In this document: positions 17,046 through 24,711 of the stretch, one piece after another | How positions within the stretch are numbered: position 1 is the stretch's first letter | How the letters are laid out: each line of letters begins with the position of its first letter | The notes under the pieces: model-generated | Told to the model about the DNA's origin: nothing | The model's input: the letters and a program-made list of their open reading frames with translations, nothing else | Databases searched by the model: none | Program-made: the position numbers and the translations under genes | Source of the DNA: an uncultured Clostridia bacterium | Lineage (GTDB): Bacteria > Bacillota > Clostridia > Oscillospirales > Ruminococcaceae | Direction: 5' to 3' | Assembly: GCA_937891895.1 (NCBI GenBank) | Contig: CALATN010000115.1 | Coordinates: 1 to 27,996 of the forward strand | Length of the DNA stretch: 27,996 bases

Positions 17046-17648
17046 GCTGACGAAAAGCAGACGGAAATTGTGTCTGAAACAAGTTCAACCACTGCTTCAC
17101 AAACAGCACAGACATCAGAAACAACCTCCCCCGAAAGTTCGGAAGAAACTCAAATCGAAACAGAATATGAGATTACAGATTGGACAATGGAGGAATTACT
17201 TAGTGATGTAGAGATAAACGGAGTAAAATTATCTTTACCCTGTTCATATGAGGAATTAGCGGAACATTTTGACTTGGAACTTGACTTGTCTTTCTATAAT
17301 GAAGCGAATAGAAAATATTATTACGGTTATGCATATCGTGAAGATATATGTATATTAACAGGCTATTACTCAGAAATTGAAACAGACAATCCAAGTGCAA
17401 ACGGAATGGATGATTTCTATATGTCATGTGAAAATGGAGACTCATTCAAAATTGGCGAAATCATTAGTGGCGTAACAACTCGTGAAGATGTTGAAAAAGA
17501 ATTGGGAAAACCAAATTTTCATAGCACAAGTAAATTTGATACATGGTATAAATGGAATGGTATTAACGCAATTGCAATTAGTTATGATAAAAATAATAAA
17601 GTTAATTGTATTCACTGTTTTTGGGAACAAAACACAGAGGAACAATAA
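16983..17648 (+). CDS. Small lipoprotein, paralog of the preceding gene
   Basis: A 221-residue lipoprotein with an almost identical signal peptide and the same lipobox (FSGC, Cys20). A Ser/Thr/Glu-rich linker of about 40 residues follows, likely a flexible spacer from the membrane. The mature domain shares the INGVKLSLPCSYEEL strand-turn motif and a C-terminal GVTTREDVEKELGKP segment, again BamE/SmpA-like. The mature parts of the two genes are only distantly similar, in contrast to their 5' ends. Function is unknown. It is AT-rich and probably co-transcribed with the previous gene. Confidence 0.8.
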   Translation: MKRILAAMLVAVVACGFSGCKADEKQTEIVSETSSTTASQTAQTSETTSPESSEETQIETEYEITDWTMEELLSDVEINGVKLSLPCSYEELAEHFDLELDLSFYNEANRKYYYGYAYREDICILTGYYSEIETDNPSANGMDDFYMSCENGDSFKIGEIISGVTTREDVEKELGKPNFHSTSKFDTWYKWNGINAIAISYDKNNKVNCIHCFWEQNTEEQ

Positions 17649-17690
17649 CAACTCCTCACTCCACACTCCAAATTCCAAACTCTAAAATGA
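17649..17690. repeat. Third degenerate 7-bp repeat array
   Basis: On the minus strand it reads as heptamers GAGTTTG, GAATTTG, GAGTGTG, GAGTGAG, clearly related to the arrays before the two lipoprotein genes but more diverged and not followed by a signal peptide. Confidence 0.6.
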
Positions 17691-17705
17691 AAGGATAGTA
17701 CCCCA

Positions 17706-18839
17706 ATGAACAAAAAAGAAGTAGCCGAAATCAAAAAGAACTTTACCGACAGCAGTGGATTTTTTACGCTTAACCACGTTGTTTCCGCTTACATTGACCC
17801 CCAGAAGAATATCCGCTGCAACCAGAACAAGCTTTACTCTCTTATCGAGGAGGACGCTGGTGCGGTTATGATGGAGTCGCTGAAAAAGGTGCTGGGCGGA
17901 AGCGTTGGCAAAAATCTTATGGAGTACGGCTTCCCCAATACCGAATATGACGAGGATGGCGCACAGAACATTCTCTATGCCGCTGTCAAGGGCAAGCTTG
18001 AGGACGAAACCGCCAACGCAAAGCTGATTGAGCGAATTGTCAACAATATGGAGTACGAAATGGCATACACGCTGATTATGGGCTACTGTTCCTACAGCAT
18101 TATGACCAAGGACAAGAATGACGAGTCCTATGACGATGCAACCGAGGAATACAACTTTATCGTGGTTGCGGTCTGCCCTGTATGCACAGGTGATGATGGT
18201 CTTATGTTTGACAGCGAAGCAAACGAAATCGTGAAGAAGTCCAACACCGACCTTATCGTAAGCCGTGCACCTACTGACGGTTTCTTCTACCCCGTTTTCA
18301 GCGACAGAAGTCCTGACGTTAACCACGTTATGTACTACACCAAGACACCGAAAAAGCCTAACATTTCCGTTGTTGAGGACGTTCTCGGCTGTGGCTTTGT
18401 TATGACCTGTCAGAACGAAAAGGATACCTTCCGTGAGGTGCTCAACGATGTTGTAGGCGATGAGCTGAGCTACACGCTTATCACTCAGGTGAACGAAACT
18501 CTCCGTGAGATTGTTACCAAGTCAAAGAACGAAACTGAGCTTCCGATTATCGACGACAACAAGCTCCACAACATTCTTTTTGATGCCGGTGTAAGCAGTG
18601 AGAAGCTTGATGCGCTTCCAGCCGTGTTCAAGGAAAAAGTCGGAGATGCTGACGGACTTATCGTGGAAAATCTCGTTGAAAACAAGACCGTGCTTGAAAC
18701 ACCCGAAATCACAATCAACATCAGCCGTGACGGTACAGACAAGGTACGCACAAGCGTTATCGACGGCAGACGCTGTCTTGTTATTGACCTTGACGACCCG
18801 AGCATTTCTATCAACGGACTTGTTACAAGCGTTACATAA
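17706..18839 (+). CDS. DUF4317-family protein
   Basis: A 377-residue soluble protein with no signal peptide or membrane segment. The start MNKKEVAEIKKNFT, then a short block leading to a CNQNKLYSL-like stretch and a long alpha/beta body, matches DUF4317 (PF14199), which is common in Clostridia and has no known function. Several Cys are present (for example VCPVCTG near residue 157), but they do not form a clear metal site. The ribosome site is AAAGGA, 10 bases before the ATG. A strong terminator follows. Codon use is like the pyr operon and unlike the AT-rich lipoprotein genes just upstream. Confidence 0.8.
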   Translation: MNKKEVAEIKKNFTDSSGFFTLNHVVSAYIDPQKNIRCNQNKLYSLIEEDAGAVMMESLKKVLGGSVGKNLMEYGFPNTEYDEDGAQNILYAAVKGKLEDETANAKLIERIVNNMEYEMAYTLIMGYCSYSIMTKDKNDESYDDATEEYNFIVVAVCPVCTGDDGLMFDSEANEIVKKSNTDLIVSRAPTDGFFYPVFSDRSPDVNHVMYYTKTPKKPNISVVEDVLGCGFVMTCQNEKDTFREVLNDVVGDELSYTLITQVNETLREIVTKSKNETELPIIDDNKLHNILFDAGVSSEKLDALPAVFKEKVGDADGLIVENLVENKTVLETPEITINISRDGTDKVRTSVIDGRRCLVIDLDDPSISINGLVTSVT

Positions 18840-18846
18840 ATCCATT

Positions 18847-18877
18847 GGGACAGCAAAAGCTGTCCCTTATTTTTTTC
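18847..18877 (+). terminator. Rho-independent terminator after the DUF4317 gene
   Basis: GGGACAGC / GCTGTCCC with an AAAA loop, followed by TTATTTTTTT. Confidence 0.93.
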
Positions 18878-18884
18878 AAAACTC

Positions 18885-18913
18885 TTGACATCAGCTTATC
18901 ATAGTTGTATAAT
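18885..18913 (+). promoter_or_regulatory. Promoter of the 216-residue membrane protein
   Basis: Perfect TTGACA (18885-18890), 17-base spacer, TATAAT (18908-18913). A long palindrome starts within the -10 box. Confidence 0.93.
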
Positions 18914-18940
18914 ATAGTTAGCCAAAGCTAACTATATTAT
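18909..18940. promoter_or_regulatory. Perfect 14-bp inverted repeat over the transcription start: probable operator
   Basis: Arms ATAATATAGTTAGC (18909-18922) and GCTAACTATATTAT (18927-18940) are exact complements around the 4-base centre CAAA. It overlaps the -10 box and the expected start point, and has no U-tract, so a repressor site fits better than a terminator. The core GTTAGC-n4-GCTAAC has the general shape of MarR- or DtxR-family operators; the regulator is not in the window. Confidence 0.75.
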
Positions 18941-18956
18941 GAAATGAGGGGTAAAA

Positions 18957-19607
18957 ATGTATCTGACATTATCAGTTTTCGGTTTAATCGGCGGACTTCT
19001 CTGCGCAACAGGAGATATCCTTTTTGATTTGAAGGGCAATGACAACCAAAAGACAGGCCCCGGCGGCAACATTGACACCAACTGGGTAAAGATGTCCGAC
19101 TGGAGATTTATCGCTTCAATTATCGTGGCATTTTTCGGCGATATTGCGGCAATGCTTGGACTTTACTCACTTGGTATGCAGATTGCAGAAAAGGATACCG
19201 TCCTCGGCTATGTGACAGCAATCTGCGGCTGTGCGGGTACAATCGGTGGATTCTTCGTACACTCGTCCGTGTGTATTCAGCCTCTGCTGTACAAGCGACT
19301 TGTTGATTGCGGCCACGCCGACCTTGTTGATAAGATTTTCCCGACCTTTTACAAAGCGGCAGTTTTCCCATTTTTCTTCGGGTACATACTTCTTATGGTG
19401 CCGTCAGTTACTTCGGTAATTGCAATCCTCACAGGCTGTCTTGACGTGCCGAAATGGTTTGCACTCCTCAACTCAATCGTGTTCATGATTATAGGAATAA
19501 CCCTGCGAAAGCTTAATCGCCGTGTATTCTGCGACCTGCCCGGAATTATTATGCCAAGTATGGGTCTTGCAATGCTTGGTCTTATCGGAATTGTCAATCT
19601 GCTGTGA
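18957..19607 (+). CDS. Six-helix membrane protein, unknown function
   Basis: A 216-residue protein with about six hydrophobic segments. The N-terminal helix holds GGLLCATGDILFDLKG, a small-residue-rich helix with an acidic motif, and a second block reads WRFIASIIVAFFGDIAAMLGLY. It may belong to an uncharacterised Clostridia family (DUF6796-like is my guess, not certain). No transporter motif was recognised. The ATG follows GAGGGGTAAAA. It stands alone behind a perfect promoter with an overlapping palindromic operator, so it is likely tightly repressed and induced by some signal. Confidence 0.75.
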   Translation: MYLTLSVFGLIGGLLCATGDILFDLKGNDNQKTGPGGNIDTNWVKMSDWRFIASIIVAFFGDIAAMLGLYSLGMQIAEKDTVLGYVTAICGCAGTIGGFFVHSSVCIQPLLYKRLVDCGHADLVDKIFPTFYKAAVFPFFFGYILLMVPSVTSVIAILTGCLDVPKWFALLNSIVFMIIGITLRKLNRRVFCDLPGIIMPSMGLAMLGLIGIVNLL

Positions 19608-19693
19608 ATTACTCCGTTCGTAAATCTATTCTGTCAAGTTGCAAAACAGCAAACTCATTTATTGTACAATATTCCAAAAATAAAAAAATAGTG

Positions 19694-19722
19694 TTGATTT
19701 GGAAGAAAAAGCATAGTATAAT
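19694..19722 (+). promoter_or_regulatory. Promoter of the CysK-like gene
   Basis: TTGATT (19694-19699), 17-base spacer, TATAAT (19717-19722). Transcription would start near 19730, so reading-frame starts upstream of that cannot be used from this promoter. Confidence 0.8.
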
Positions 19723-19756
19723 AATGAATTGTAGTTTATTTATGAGGAGTAAATTT

Positions 19757-20752
19757 ATGGACAGATTTGACCGTATTAAAAATATGATTGGCAACACTCC
19801 GCTGCTGGAAATTACCCTTAAATACAAGGGCAAGGAAATGAAGGTTTATGCTAAGGCTGAATATATGAACCTTTCGGGCAGCATCAAGGACCGTGTTGCG
19901 TTCTACATAATGAAAAAGGCTTACGAAACAGGCACAATCAAGCCGGGGGACATTATTGCCGAGGCTACAAGCGGTAACACAGGTATTGCCTTTTCCGCAA
20001 TGAGCAGCTATCTCGGTCACAAGGCTGTGATTTTTATGCCTGACTGGATGAGCCGCGAGCGTATCAATATGATGAAGAGTTTCGGCGCAGAGGTAAGACT
20101 CGTTTCCCGTGAAGAAGGGGGCTTCCTCGGTTCAATCAGAATGACAGAGGAGCTTGCCGCAAAGGGCGGTGTGTTCCTTCCTGGTCAGTTCTCAAATGAG
20201 GATAACTGTGATGCACATTACTACACAACAGGTGAGGAAATCGTTCGCCAGCTTGCTTCAATCGGCAAGGTTGCCGACGCTGTTGTTGCAGGTGTAGGCA
20301 CAGGCGGTACTGTAATGGGTATCGGACGCAGACTCAAGGAAGCTAATCCAAACTGCATTTCCTATCCTCTCGAGCCGCTTAACTCCCCTACTCTTTCAAC
20401 AGGCTACAAGGTTGGCAACCATCGTATTCAGGGCATTTCTGACGAGTTTATCCCGCCGATTCTCAAGCTTGACGAGTGCGGCGAAGTTGTTTCCGTAGAC
20501 GACATCGACTCAATCATTATGGCACAGAGAATTTCCCGTGAATTCGGTATCGGTGTAGGTATTTCCTCAGGCGCAAATCTTCTCGGTGCAATTATCGCAA
20601 ACGAGCGTCTTGGCGAAAATGCTGTTGTTACAACAGTTTTTGCTGACGATAACAAGAAGTATCTTTCCACTGACTACTGCAGCGAAATCACTCCTGCTGA
20701 GGACAGCATGAGCAAGGATATCGAACTTATCAGCGTAAACGCAATAAAGTAA
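19757..20752 (+). CDS. cysK: Cysteine synthase family PLP enzyme (CysK-like)
   Basis: Beta-replacement enzyme that forms cysteine from O-acetylserine and sulfide, or a close relative. The 331 residues begin MDRFDRIKNMIGNTPLLEIT. They carry the PLP lysine Lys44 in SGSIKDR, the substrate loop TSGNTG (71-76), the phosphate-binding GTGGT (181-185) and a C-terminal GISSGANLLG. The region SPTLSTGYKVGNHRIQGISDEFIP differs from the usual SPVLSGGKPGPHKIQGIG, so a different acceptor or donor is possible. I chose the ATG at 19757, preceded by GAGGAGTAAATTT. The open frame extends further upstream, but only through promoter sequence. It has its own promoter and terminator. Confidence 0.87.
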   Translation: MDRFDRIKNMIGNTPLLEITLKYKGKEMKVYAKAEYMNLSGSIKDRVAFYIMKKAYETGTIKPGDIIAEATSGNTGIAFSAMSSYLGHKAVIFMPDWMSRERINMMKSFGAEVRLVSREEGGFLGSIRMTEELAAKGGVFLPGQFSNEDNCDAHYYTTGEEIVRQLASIGKVADAVVAGVGTGGTVMGIGRRLKEANPNCISYPLEPLNSPTLSTGYKVGNHRIQGISDEFIPPILKLDECGEVVSVDDIDSIIMAQRISREFGIGVGISSGANLLGAIIANERLGENAVVTTVFADDNKKYLSTDYCSEITPAEDSMSKDIELISVNAIK

Positions 20753-20757
20753 AAAAT

Positions 20758-20790
20758 GGCTGTTACCACACAGGTAACAGCCTTATTTTT
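20758..20790. terminator. Bidirectional terminator between cysK-like and asnB-like genes
   Basis: GGCTGTTACC / GGTAACAGCC around ACACA, followed by TTATTTTT on the plus strand and by ATTTTTT on the minus strand. It serves both convergent genes and touches the stop of the minus-strand gene. Confidence 0.92.
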
Positions 20791-22327
20791 ATCTCTTCAC
20801 GAAATATTCCTCGTACCATACAAGGAAGGTATAAATTGTCCAGATTTTGCGCCAGTTATCAGAGTTGCCGCCGATGTAATCCTGCCAGATTGCGTCGACC
20901 TCGTCAAGGTTGAAGAACTTGCCAGCCATTTCGCTTGTAAGCTTCTTCTGCACGTCCTGATTGTAACGTTCGTCAGCAAGCCACATTCTGATTGGCACGA
21001 TAAAGCCAAGCTTCTTGCGGAATGCAATTTCATCGGGAATAACATTTGACGCAGCTGTACGGAAAGCAACCTTGTTCTGCTCCTCGTTCACCTTGAAACG
21101 TGACGGCATTCTTGAAGCAATGTCGAAAATTCTTCTGTCTGTCAGCGGCATTCTTACCTCAAGACCTGCAGCGGTGCTCATCTTGTCAACGTTGAGATAG
21201 ATGTCGCCCTCAAGCCATACCTGAATGTCAATGTCGGACATCTTTGACAGCGGGTCAAGTCCCTCATTTTCCTCGTAGATATGCTTAACGAGGTTGATAG
21301 GGAGAATTTCCTCATTGTAATGCTTGAGAATACGCTTCTTCTCGTCTTCCTTCATAATGTTAGTATTGCCAACGTAAAATGTCTTTAAGTTTTCGCCGTA
21401 ACGTTCAGCGTTGCGGTACATATTGTAACCGCCGAAAAATTCGTCAGCACCCTCACCTGAGTAGCAAATCGGTGTATGCTCAGCTGTTGCTTTGCAACCG
21501 AGTGCAAAAGCAATTGCAGAAGCGTCGCCCAAAGGCTGCTCCATATTGTACATAACATAAGGCACGATATCAAAATAAGCTTCCGGAGTTACAAGGCAGC
21601 GATTGAACTTTCTGCCGAGAATGTCAGCGGTCTGCTTTGCAAGTCCCGACTCATCAAAACGCTCGTCGTCATACCCACAGGAATTGCCCGCCGCAACATC
21701 TGTCATTGCAAGCACATAGGACGAGTCAACGCCGCCTGAGAGGAATGACTCTGCCTTTTCATCAGATGTCTTTACCTCAGGTACGATTGCCTTGAATGTG
21801 GAATGAATTTTCTCTGCCCAGTCTTCAAGGGACTTGCTTTCATCTGGCTTAAAGGTAGGCTTCCAGTAGCGGGTTATCTCCATTTTTCCGTTCTTCCACA
21901 CAAGATAGTGACCAGGCATAAGCTTCTTAACACCCTTGAAGAAGGTGTCCTCACCTGCAACATAGGTAAGGCTCATATAAATCTGCAGAAGCTCCTCGTT
22001 AAGCTCCTTGACGAAGCCTTCCTGCTCCATAATACTGCGGATTGTTGTGCCGCAGAGAAGCTTACCGTCAGCTGTCACATAATAGTAGAATGTCTTTGTG
22101 CCGAAGTGGTCACGCAGACAGAAAAGCTGCTGATTTTCCTCGTCCCAAAGCGCAAATGCAAACATACCGTGGAAATGCTCCGCCATATCGAAACCCCACT
22201 TTTGGTATGCCTTTTTCAGGATTTCCGCTTCACGCTCCTGACGGGAAAGCTGTTCCGAAATTTCAAGCTCAGCACAAAGCGCCTGCCAGTTCCTTATATG
22301 TCCTCTGTAATCTTTAATTTCAATCAT
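20789..22327 (-). CDS. AsnB-like asparagine synthetase lacking the glutaminase nucleophile
   Basis: The C-terminal synthetase domain is complete: PP-loop SGGVDSS at 197-203, CYSGEGADEFFGGYNMYR, and the family segment DKMSTAAGLEVRMPLTDRR. The N-terminal Ntn glutaminase domain is truncated. The protein starts MIEIKDYRGHIRNWQALCAEL, which aligns to about residue 75 of E. coli AsnB (near NGEIYN), so the MCGI start with the catalytic Cys and the HRGPD region are missing. The rest of that domain (HGMFAFALWDE, LRDHFGTKTFYYY) is kept. The 512-residue product should be unable to hydrolyse glutamine and may use ammonia, or may amidate another substrate. The ATG at 22325-22327 follows GAGATGAGG. An in-frame ATG upstream lies at the -35 box and is excluded. 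Confidence 0.85.
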   Translation of the reverse strand: MIEIKDYRGHIRNWQALCAELEISEQLSRQEREAEILKKAYQKWGFDMAEHFHGMFAFALWDEENQQLFCLRDHFGTKTFYYYVTADGKLLCGTTIRSIMEQEGFVKELNEELLQIYMSLTYVAGEDTFFKGVKKLMPGHYLVWKNGKMEITRYWKPTFKPDESKSLEDWAEKIHSTFKAIVPEVKTSDEKAESFLSGGVDSSYVLAMTDVAAGNSCGYDDERFDESGLAKQTADILGRKFNRCLVTPEAYFDIVPYVMYNMEQPLGDASAIAFALGCKATAEHTPICYSGEGADEFFGGYNMYRNAERYGENLKTFYVGNTNIMKEDEKKRILKHYNEEILPINLVKHIYEENEGLDPLSKMSDIDIQVWLEGDIYLNVDKMSTAAGLEVRMPLTDRRIFDIASRMPSRFKVNEEQNKVAFRTAASNVIPDEIAFRKKLGFIVPIRMWLADERYNQDVQKKLTSEMAGKFFNLDEVDAIWQDYIGGNSDNWRKIWTIYTFLVWYEEYFVKR

Positions 22328-22361
22328 CAGGATATACCTCATCTCAAAAAAATCTATAAAA

Positions 22362-22390
22362 ATAATACCACAAATTAGTATATTAGTCAA
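22362..22390 (-). promoter_or_regulatory. Promoter of the asnB-like gene
   Basis: Minus strand TTGACT (22385-22390), 17-base spacer, TATTAT (22362-22367). The transcript starts near 22355, about 28 bases before the chosen ATG, which supports the short protein without the usual N-terminus. Confidence 0.8.
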
Positions 22391-22437
22391 TCGGAAAAAT
22401 TATTCCCATGAAATTTCAGTTTATTAAACTTGCATTA

Positions 22438-22466
22438 TTGACATATCCGTGCTAAAATTGTATATG
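22438..22466 (+). promoter_or_regulatory. Promoter of the MaoC-like gene
   Basis: TTGACA (22438-22443), 17-base spacer, TATATG (22461-22466); TATGAT two bases further is an alternative -10. Confidence 0.7.
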
Positions 22467-22494
22467 ATAACAAAAACGGCAAAGGAGAAAAAAG

Positions 22495-22926
22495 ATGTAT
22501 TTTGACGAACTTACACTCGGTCACGAGTTTGATATTCCGCCTGCTGTGATTGACAAGCAGCAGATGATTGATTTCGCAAAGCTTTACGACAACATTCCCT
22601 TGCACACCGATGAGGAATACGCCAAAACAACCCATTTCGGACAGCTTATCGCCCCTGGTATGATGTCCTTTATGGCAGTTTGGGCGAAGTACCTTGAAGT
22701 TGACCTTTTCGGCGATGACCTGCTTGCAGGCAAGTCCTCAAAGGTTGAATGGTTCAAGCCTGTTTTTGCGGGGGATGTGCTGACGGGAAAGGGCGTTATC
22801 TCAAAGCTTACCCCACGCAATGAGAAGAACGGAACAGCTGAAATTACCATTACCGTGACAAATCAGCACGGCGAGGTTGTGCTTTCCAATGTTACGGAAG
22901 CGGTTGTGAAAAGAAAAGTGGTATAA
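22495..22926 (+). CDS. MaoC-like hot-dog hydratase
   Basis: A 143-residue single hot-dog domain protein of the MaoC/(R)-enoyl-CoA hydratase type. The catalytic Asp32-x4-His37 pair lies in YDNIPLHTDEEYA, close to the usual GDxNPLHxDxxYA. FGQLIAPGMMSFM is the following helix, and WFKPVFAGDVLTGKGVI is the typical strand. Such enzymes hydrate trans-2-enoyl-CoA or related thioesters; the substrate here is unknown. The ribosome site GGAGAAAAAAG is just before the ATG. It is a single-gene unit with its own promoter and terminator, and no fatty-acid or polyester genes are nearby. Confidence 0.87.
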   Translation: MYFDELTLGHEFDIPPAVIDKQQMIDFAKLYDNIPLHTDEEYAKTTHFGQLIAPGMMSFMAVWAKYLEVDLFGDDLLAGKSSKVEWFKPVFAGDVLTGKGVISKLTPRNEKNGTAEITITVTNQHGEVVLSNVTEAVVKRKVV

Positions 22927-22932
22927 AGCAAT

Positions 22933-22966
22933 AAATCCAGAGAAGAATTCAGCTTCTCTGGATTTT
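22933..22966. terminator. Terminator between maoC-like and GNAT genes
   Basis: AAATCCAGAGAAG / CTTCTCTGGATTT, 13 pairs around a 7-base loop, then TTTTG on the plus strand. It probably works for the convergent GNAT gene as well. Confidence 0.85.
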
Positions 22967-22990
22967 GTTATCTTATTGATAAATTAGGAT

Positions 22991-23434
22991 TTAGCGTTTC
23001 ATTTTTACAACATATTCTGTTGTGCCTTCTTCATATTTTCTTTCTTCTGTAATCACAAAACCATGCCTTTGATAAAATTTTATTGCTTTTACATTCTTTT
23101 CAAGAACCCATAAACAATTGCAATCTTGCTTCTCAATGGCATATTTTATAAGTTTACTGCCAATGCCTTGATTTTCAAAAAATGTATCAACATATAATTC
23201 TACAATCTGTTTTCCTTCAATATGTATCATGCCCTTAACAAATTCATCATCATAAACCCATATTCTATCTAATTCATCAGAATTATCAATATACCTCTTT
23301 GCTAATGGGTATACTTGCATTTCGCCAAATGACACACTATCATTCTTAAAAATCTTTCTATAATTCATTCTCTTAGAAAAAATCAGTATTTCTGCTATTC
23401 TTGATGCATCTGCTATTGCTGCATGTCGTATCAT
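22991..23434 (-). CDS. GNAT-family N-acetyltransferase
   Basis: A 147-residue acetyl-CoA-dependent acetyltransferase. The start MIRHAAIADASRIAEI, the beta-4 strand KQIVELYVDTFFENQGIGSKLI with the QGIGSK acetyl-CoA loop, and the NVKAIKFYQRHGF motif near the end are all typical. The acceptor cannot be told. I chose the ATG at 23432-23434, as the GTG six codons upstream has no ribosome site while GGAG lies between them. The gene is markedly AT-rich with codons unlike the pyr operon, and it is isolated with its own promoter and terminator, which suggests later acquisition. Confidence 0.87.
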   Translation of the reverse strand: MIRHAAIADASRIAEILIFSKRMNYRKIFKNDSVSFGEMQVYPLAKRYIDNSDELDRIWVYDDEFVKGMIHIEGKQIVELYVDTFFENQGIGSKLIKYAIEKQDCNCLWVLEKNVKAIKFYQRHGFVITEERKYEEGTTEYVVKMKR

Positions 23435-23476
23435 AATATTACTACTCTCCACCGATTTCTATTTGTTACCTTAACA

Positions 23477-23505
23477 ATTATAACATCCACAGCTAACGCT
23501 GTCAA
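23477..23505 (-). promoter_or_regulatory. Promoter of the GNAT gene
   Basis: Minus strand TTGACA (23500-23505), 17-base spacer, TATAAT (23477-23482): perfect consensus, about 43 bases before the chosen start. Confidence 0.9.
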
Positions 23506-23554
23506 CAAAAATGCACGAAGCTATAACATAAGGTAAAATATTTTTCTTAAAGCG

Positions 23555-23583
23555 TTGACTTACACAATATTATGTGCTATAAT
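23555..23583 (+). promoter_or_regulatory. Promoter of the PfkB-family gene
   Basis: TTGACT (23555-23560), 17-base spacer, TATAAT (23578-23583), divergent from the GNAT promoter. Confidence 0.88.
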
Positions 23584-23623
23584 CCACTAAACAATAATCG
23601 CTGACCGATAAAGGAGGTTTTTT

Positions 23624-24526
23624 ATGAATTGCGAAGTTTATATGCACGGACAAGTTCTCGGTACACATTCATTTTTGTTGAAGGGTGAATTTTTACAGCC
23701 CGACGAATACTCGGAAATCAAGGCGAAATACTTTCTGCCGGGCGGTGAAACGGGAACTGCGGCAACGGTTCTTGCTTCTCTTGGCGTAAACGTAAAAATC
23801 GACGGTACACATATCGGAACAGAAGTTGCTCCGCTTTTAAAGGAGTTTTACAAGGATAAAACCGTAGATTTGTCCTCTCTGTACTTTGATCCCGATTACG
23901 AGGGTCTTATGGATTACGTTGTAATTTCGGGGCTTGTACGTTCTCCGATGGGTGTATTCGGGTCACTATACGAAAAGGGCGCAAAAAAGCGCTGGAGTAT
24001 GCCAAAGGAAGAAGACATTGCGAACTGCAAGGTCGGGGCAATTGACCCGTTCTTTCTTGAAGAAACACAGGCTGCTGCTGAATTTTTTGTAAAACATAAA
24101 AAGCCGTTCGTTACAATAGATTGCCGACACGACAGTTACCTTCATCAGCATTGTGCAGTCAACGTAGTATCGAAAGAATGCACAGGCTGTGAACAGTACA
24201 AGGATAAAAGCGTTGAGGAAATCTATCAATTGCTCACAGACACCACTGACGGTCTTGTAATTATTACCCGTGGAGAAAAAGAAATGCTGTACGGCAGAAA
24301 AGGTCAGCCAATGAAGAAAATGAAGCCTTTTTCTGTTGAGGTAAAAAGCACGCTTGGTGCAGGTGACACATTCAAGGCTGGCTGTGTTTACGGCTTACTG
24401 AACAATATGTCAGATGATGAGCTTGTACGTTTTGCAAGTGCTTGTTCCGCAATAGCAATATCACGTTTTCCTCTTCCTCTTAATCCGCCTACTTTGGAAG
24501 AAATTAAAAAGCTGTTGAGCCTATAA
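23624..24526 (+). CDS. PfkB-family carbohydrate kinase
   Basis: A 300-residue ribokinase-like sugar or nucleoside kinase. The N-terminal glycine motif LPGGETGTAATVLASLG (about 38-54) and the C-terminal signature STLGAGDTFKAG (242-253), with the anion-hole GAGD and catalytic Asp248, are clear, as is the nucleotide-site strand LVIITRGEKEMLYG. The sugar cannot be named from sequence, and no transporter or sugar-pathway neighbour is present. A strong ribosome site AAAGGAGGTTTTTT precedes the ATG. It is a single-gene unit with a long hairpin about 45 bases downstream. Confidence 0.88.
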   Translation: MNCEVYMHGQVLGTHSFLLKGEFLQPDEYSEIKAKYFLPGGETGTAATVLASLGVNVKIDGTHIGTEVAPLLKEFYKDKTVDLSSLYFDPDYEGLMDYVVISGLVRSPMGVFGSLYEKGAKKRWSMPKEEDIANCKVGAIDPFFLEETQAAAEFFVKHKKPFVTIDCRHDSYLHQHCAVNVVSKECTGCEQYKDKSVEEIYQLLTDTTDGLVIITRGEKEMLYGRKGQPMKKMKPFSVEVKSTLGAGDTFKAGCVYGLLNNMSDDELVRFASACSAIAISRFPLPLNPPTLEEIKKLLSL

Positions 24527-24572
24527 AATCAAAATCCACCGTATCCAATGCGATAGTCGTATAGAAGTATTA

Positions 24573-24608
24573 AAAGCCACTTTTGATGTTGATGTCAAAA
24601 GTGGCTTT
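24573..24608. terminator. 14-bp perfect hairpin after the PfkB gene
   Basis: AAAGCCACTTTTGA (24573-24586) and TCAAAAGTGGCTTT (24595-24608) are exact complements around an 8-base loop. The plus-strand U-tract is only the TTT ending the stem, so terminator function is probable but the site could have another role. Confidence 0.65.
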
Positions 24609-24623
24609 GCGTTGCTTATGACG

Positions 24624-24652
24624 TTGACTTTATATGGTATACTTGTTATAAT
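24624..24652 (+). promoter_or_regulatory. Promoter of the methyltransferase gene
   Basis: TTGACT (24624-24629), 17-base spacer, TATAAT (24647-24652), 60 bases before the ATG. Confidence 0.88.
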
Positions 24653-24711
24653 AAATTCAACGATAAAAATTTGAAAAAACAAAATGGGATACAGATAGGA
24701 GGAATTCGTAG

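Noticed and set aside
16272..17690. Heptamer arrays as a possible CRISPR or attachment site
   Set aside because: Units are only 7 bases and degenerate, with no spacer structure and no cas, integrase or tRNA nearby.
19604..19756. N-terminal extension of the CysK-like gene
   Set aside because: It spans the promoter and adds a Lys/Ser-rich segment absent from the family; the ATG at 19757 has the ribosome site.
22328..22390. In-frame upstream extension of the AsnB-like gene whose translation includes ICGI, reminiscent of the MCGI nucleophile start
   Set aside because: The Cys would not be residue 2, no ribosome site precedes that ATG, and the stretch is a TTGACT-17-TATTAT promoter, so the resemblance is chance.
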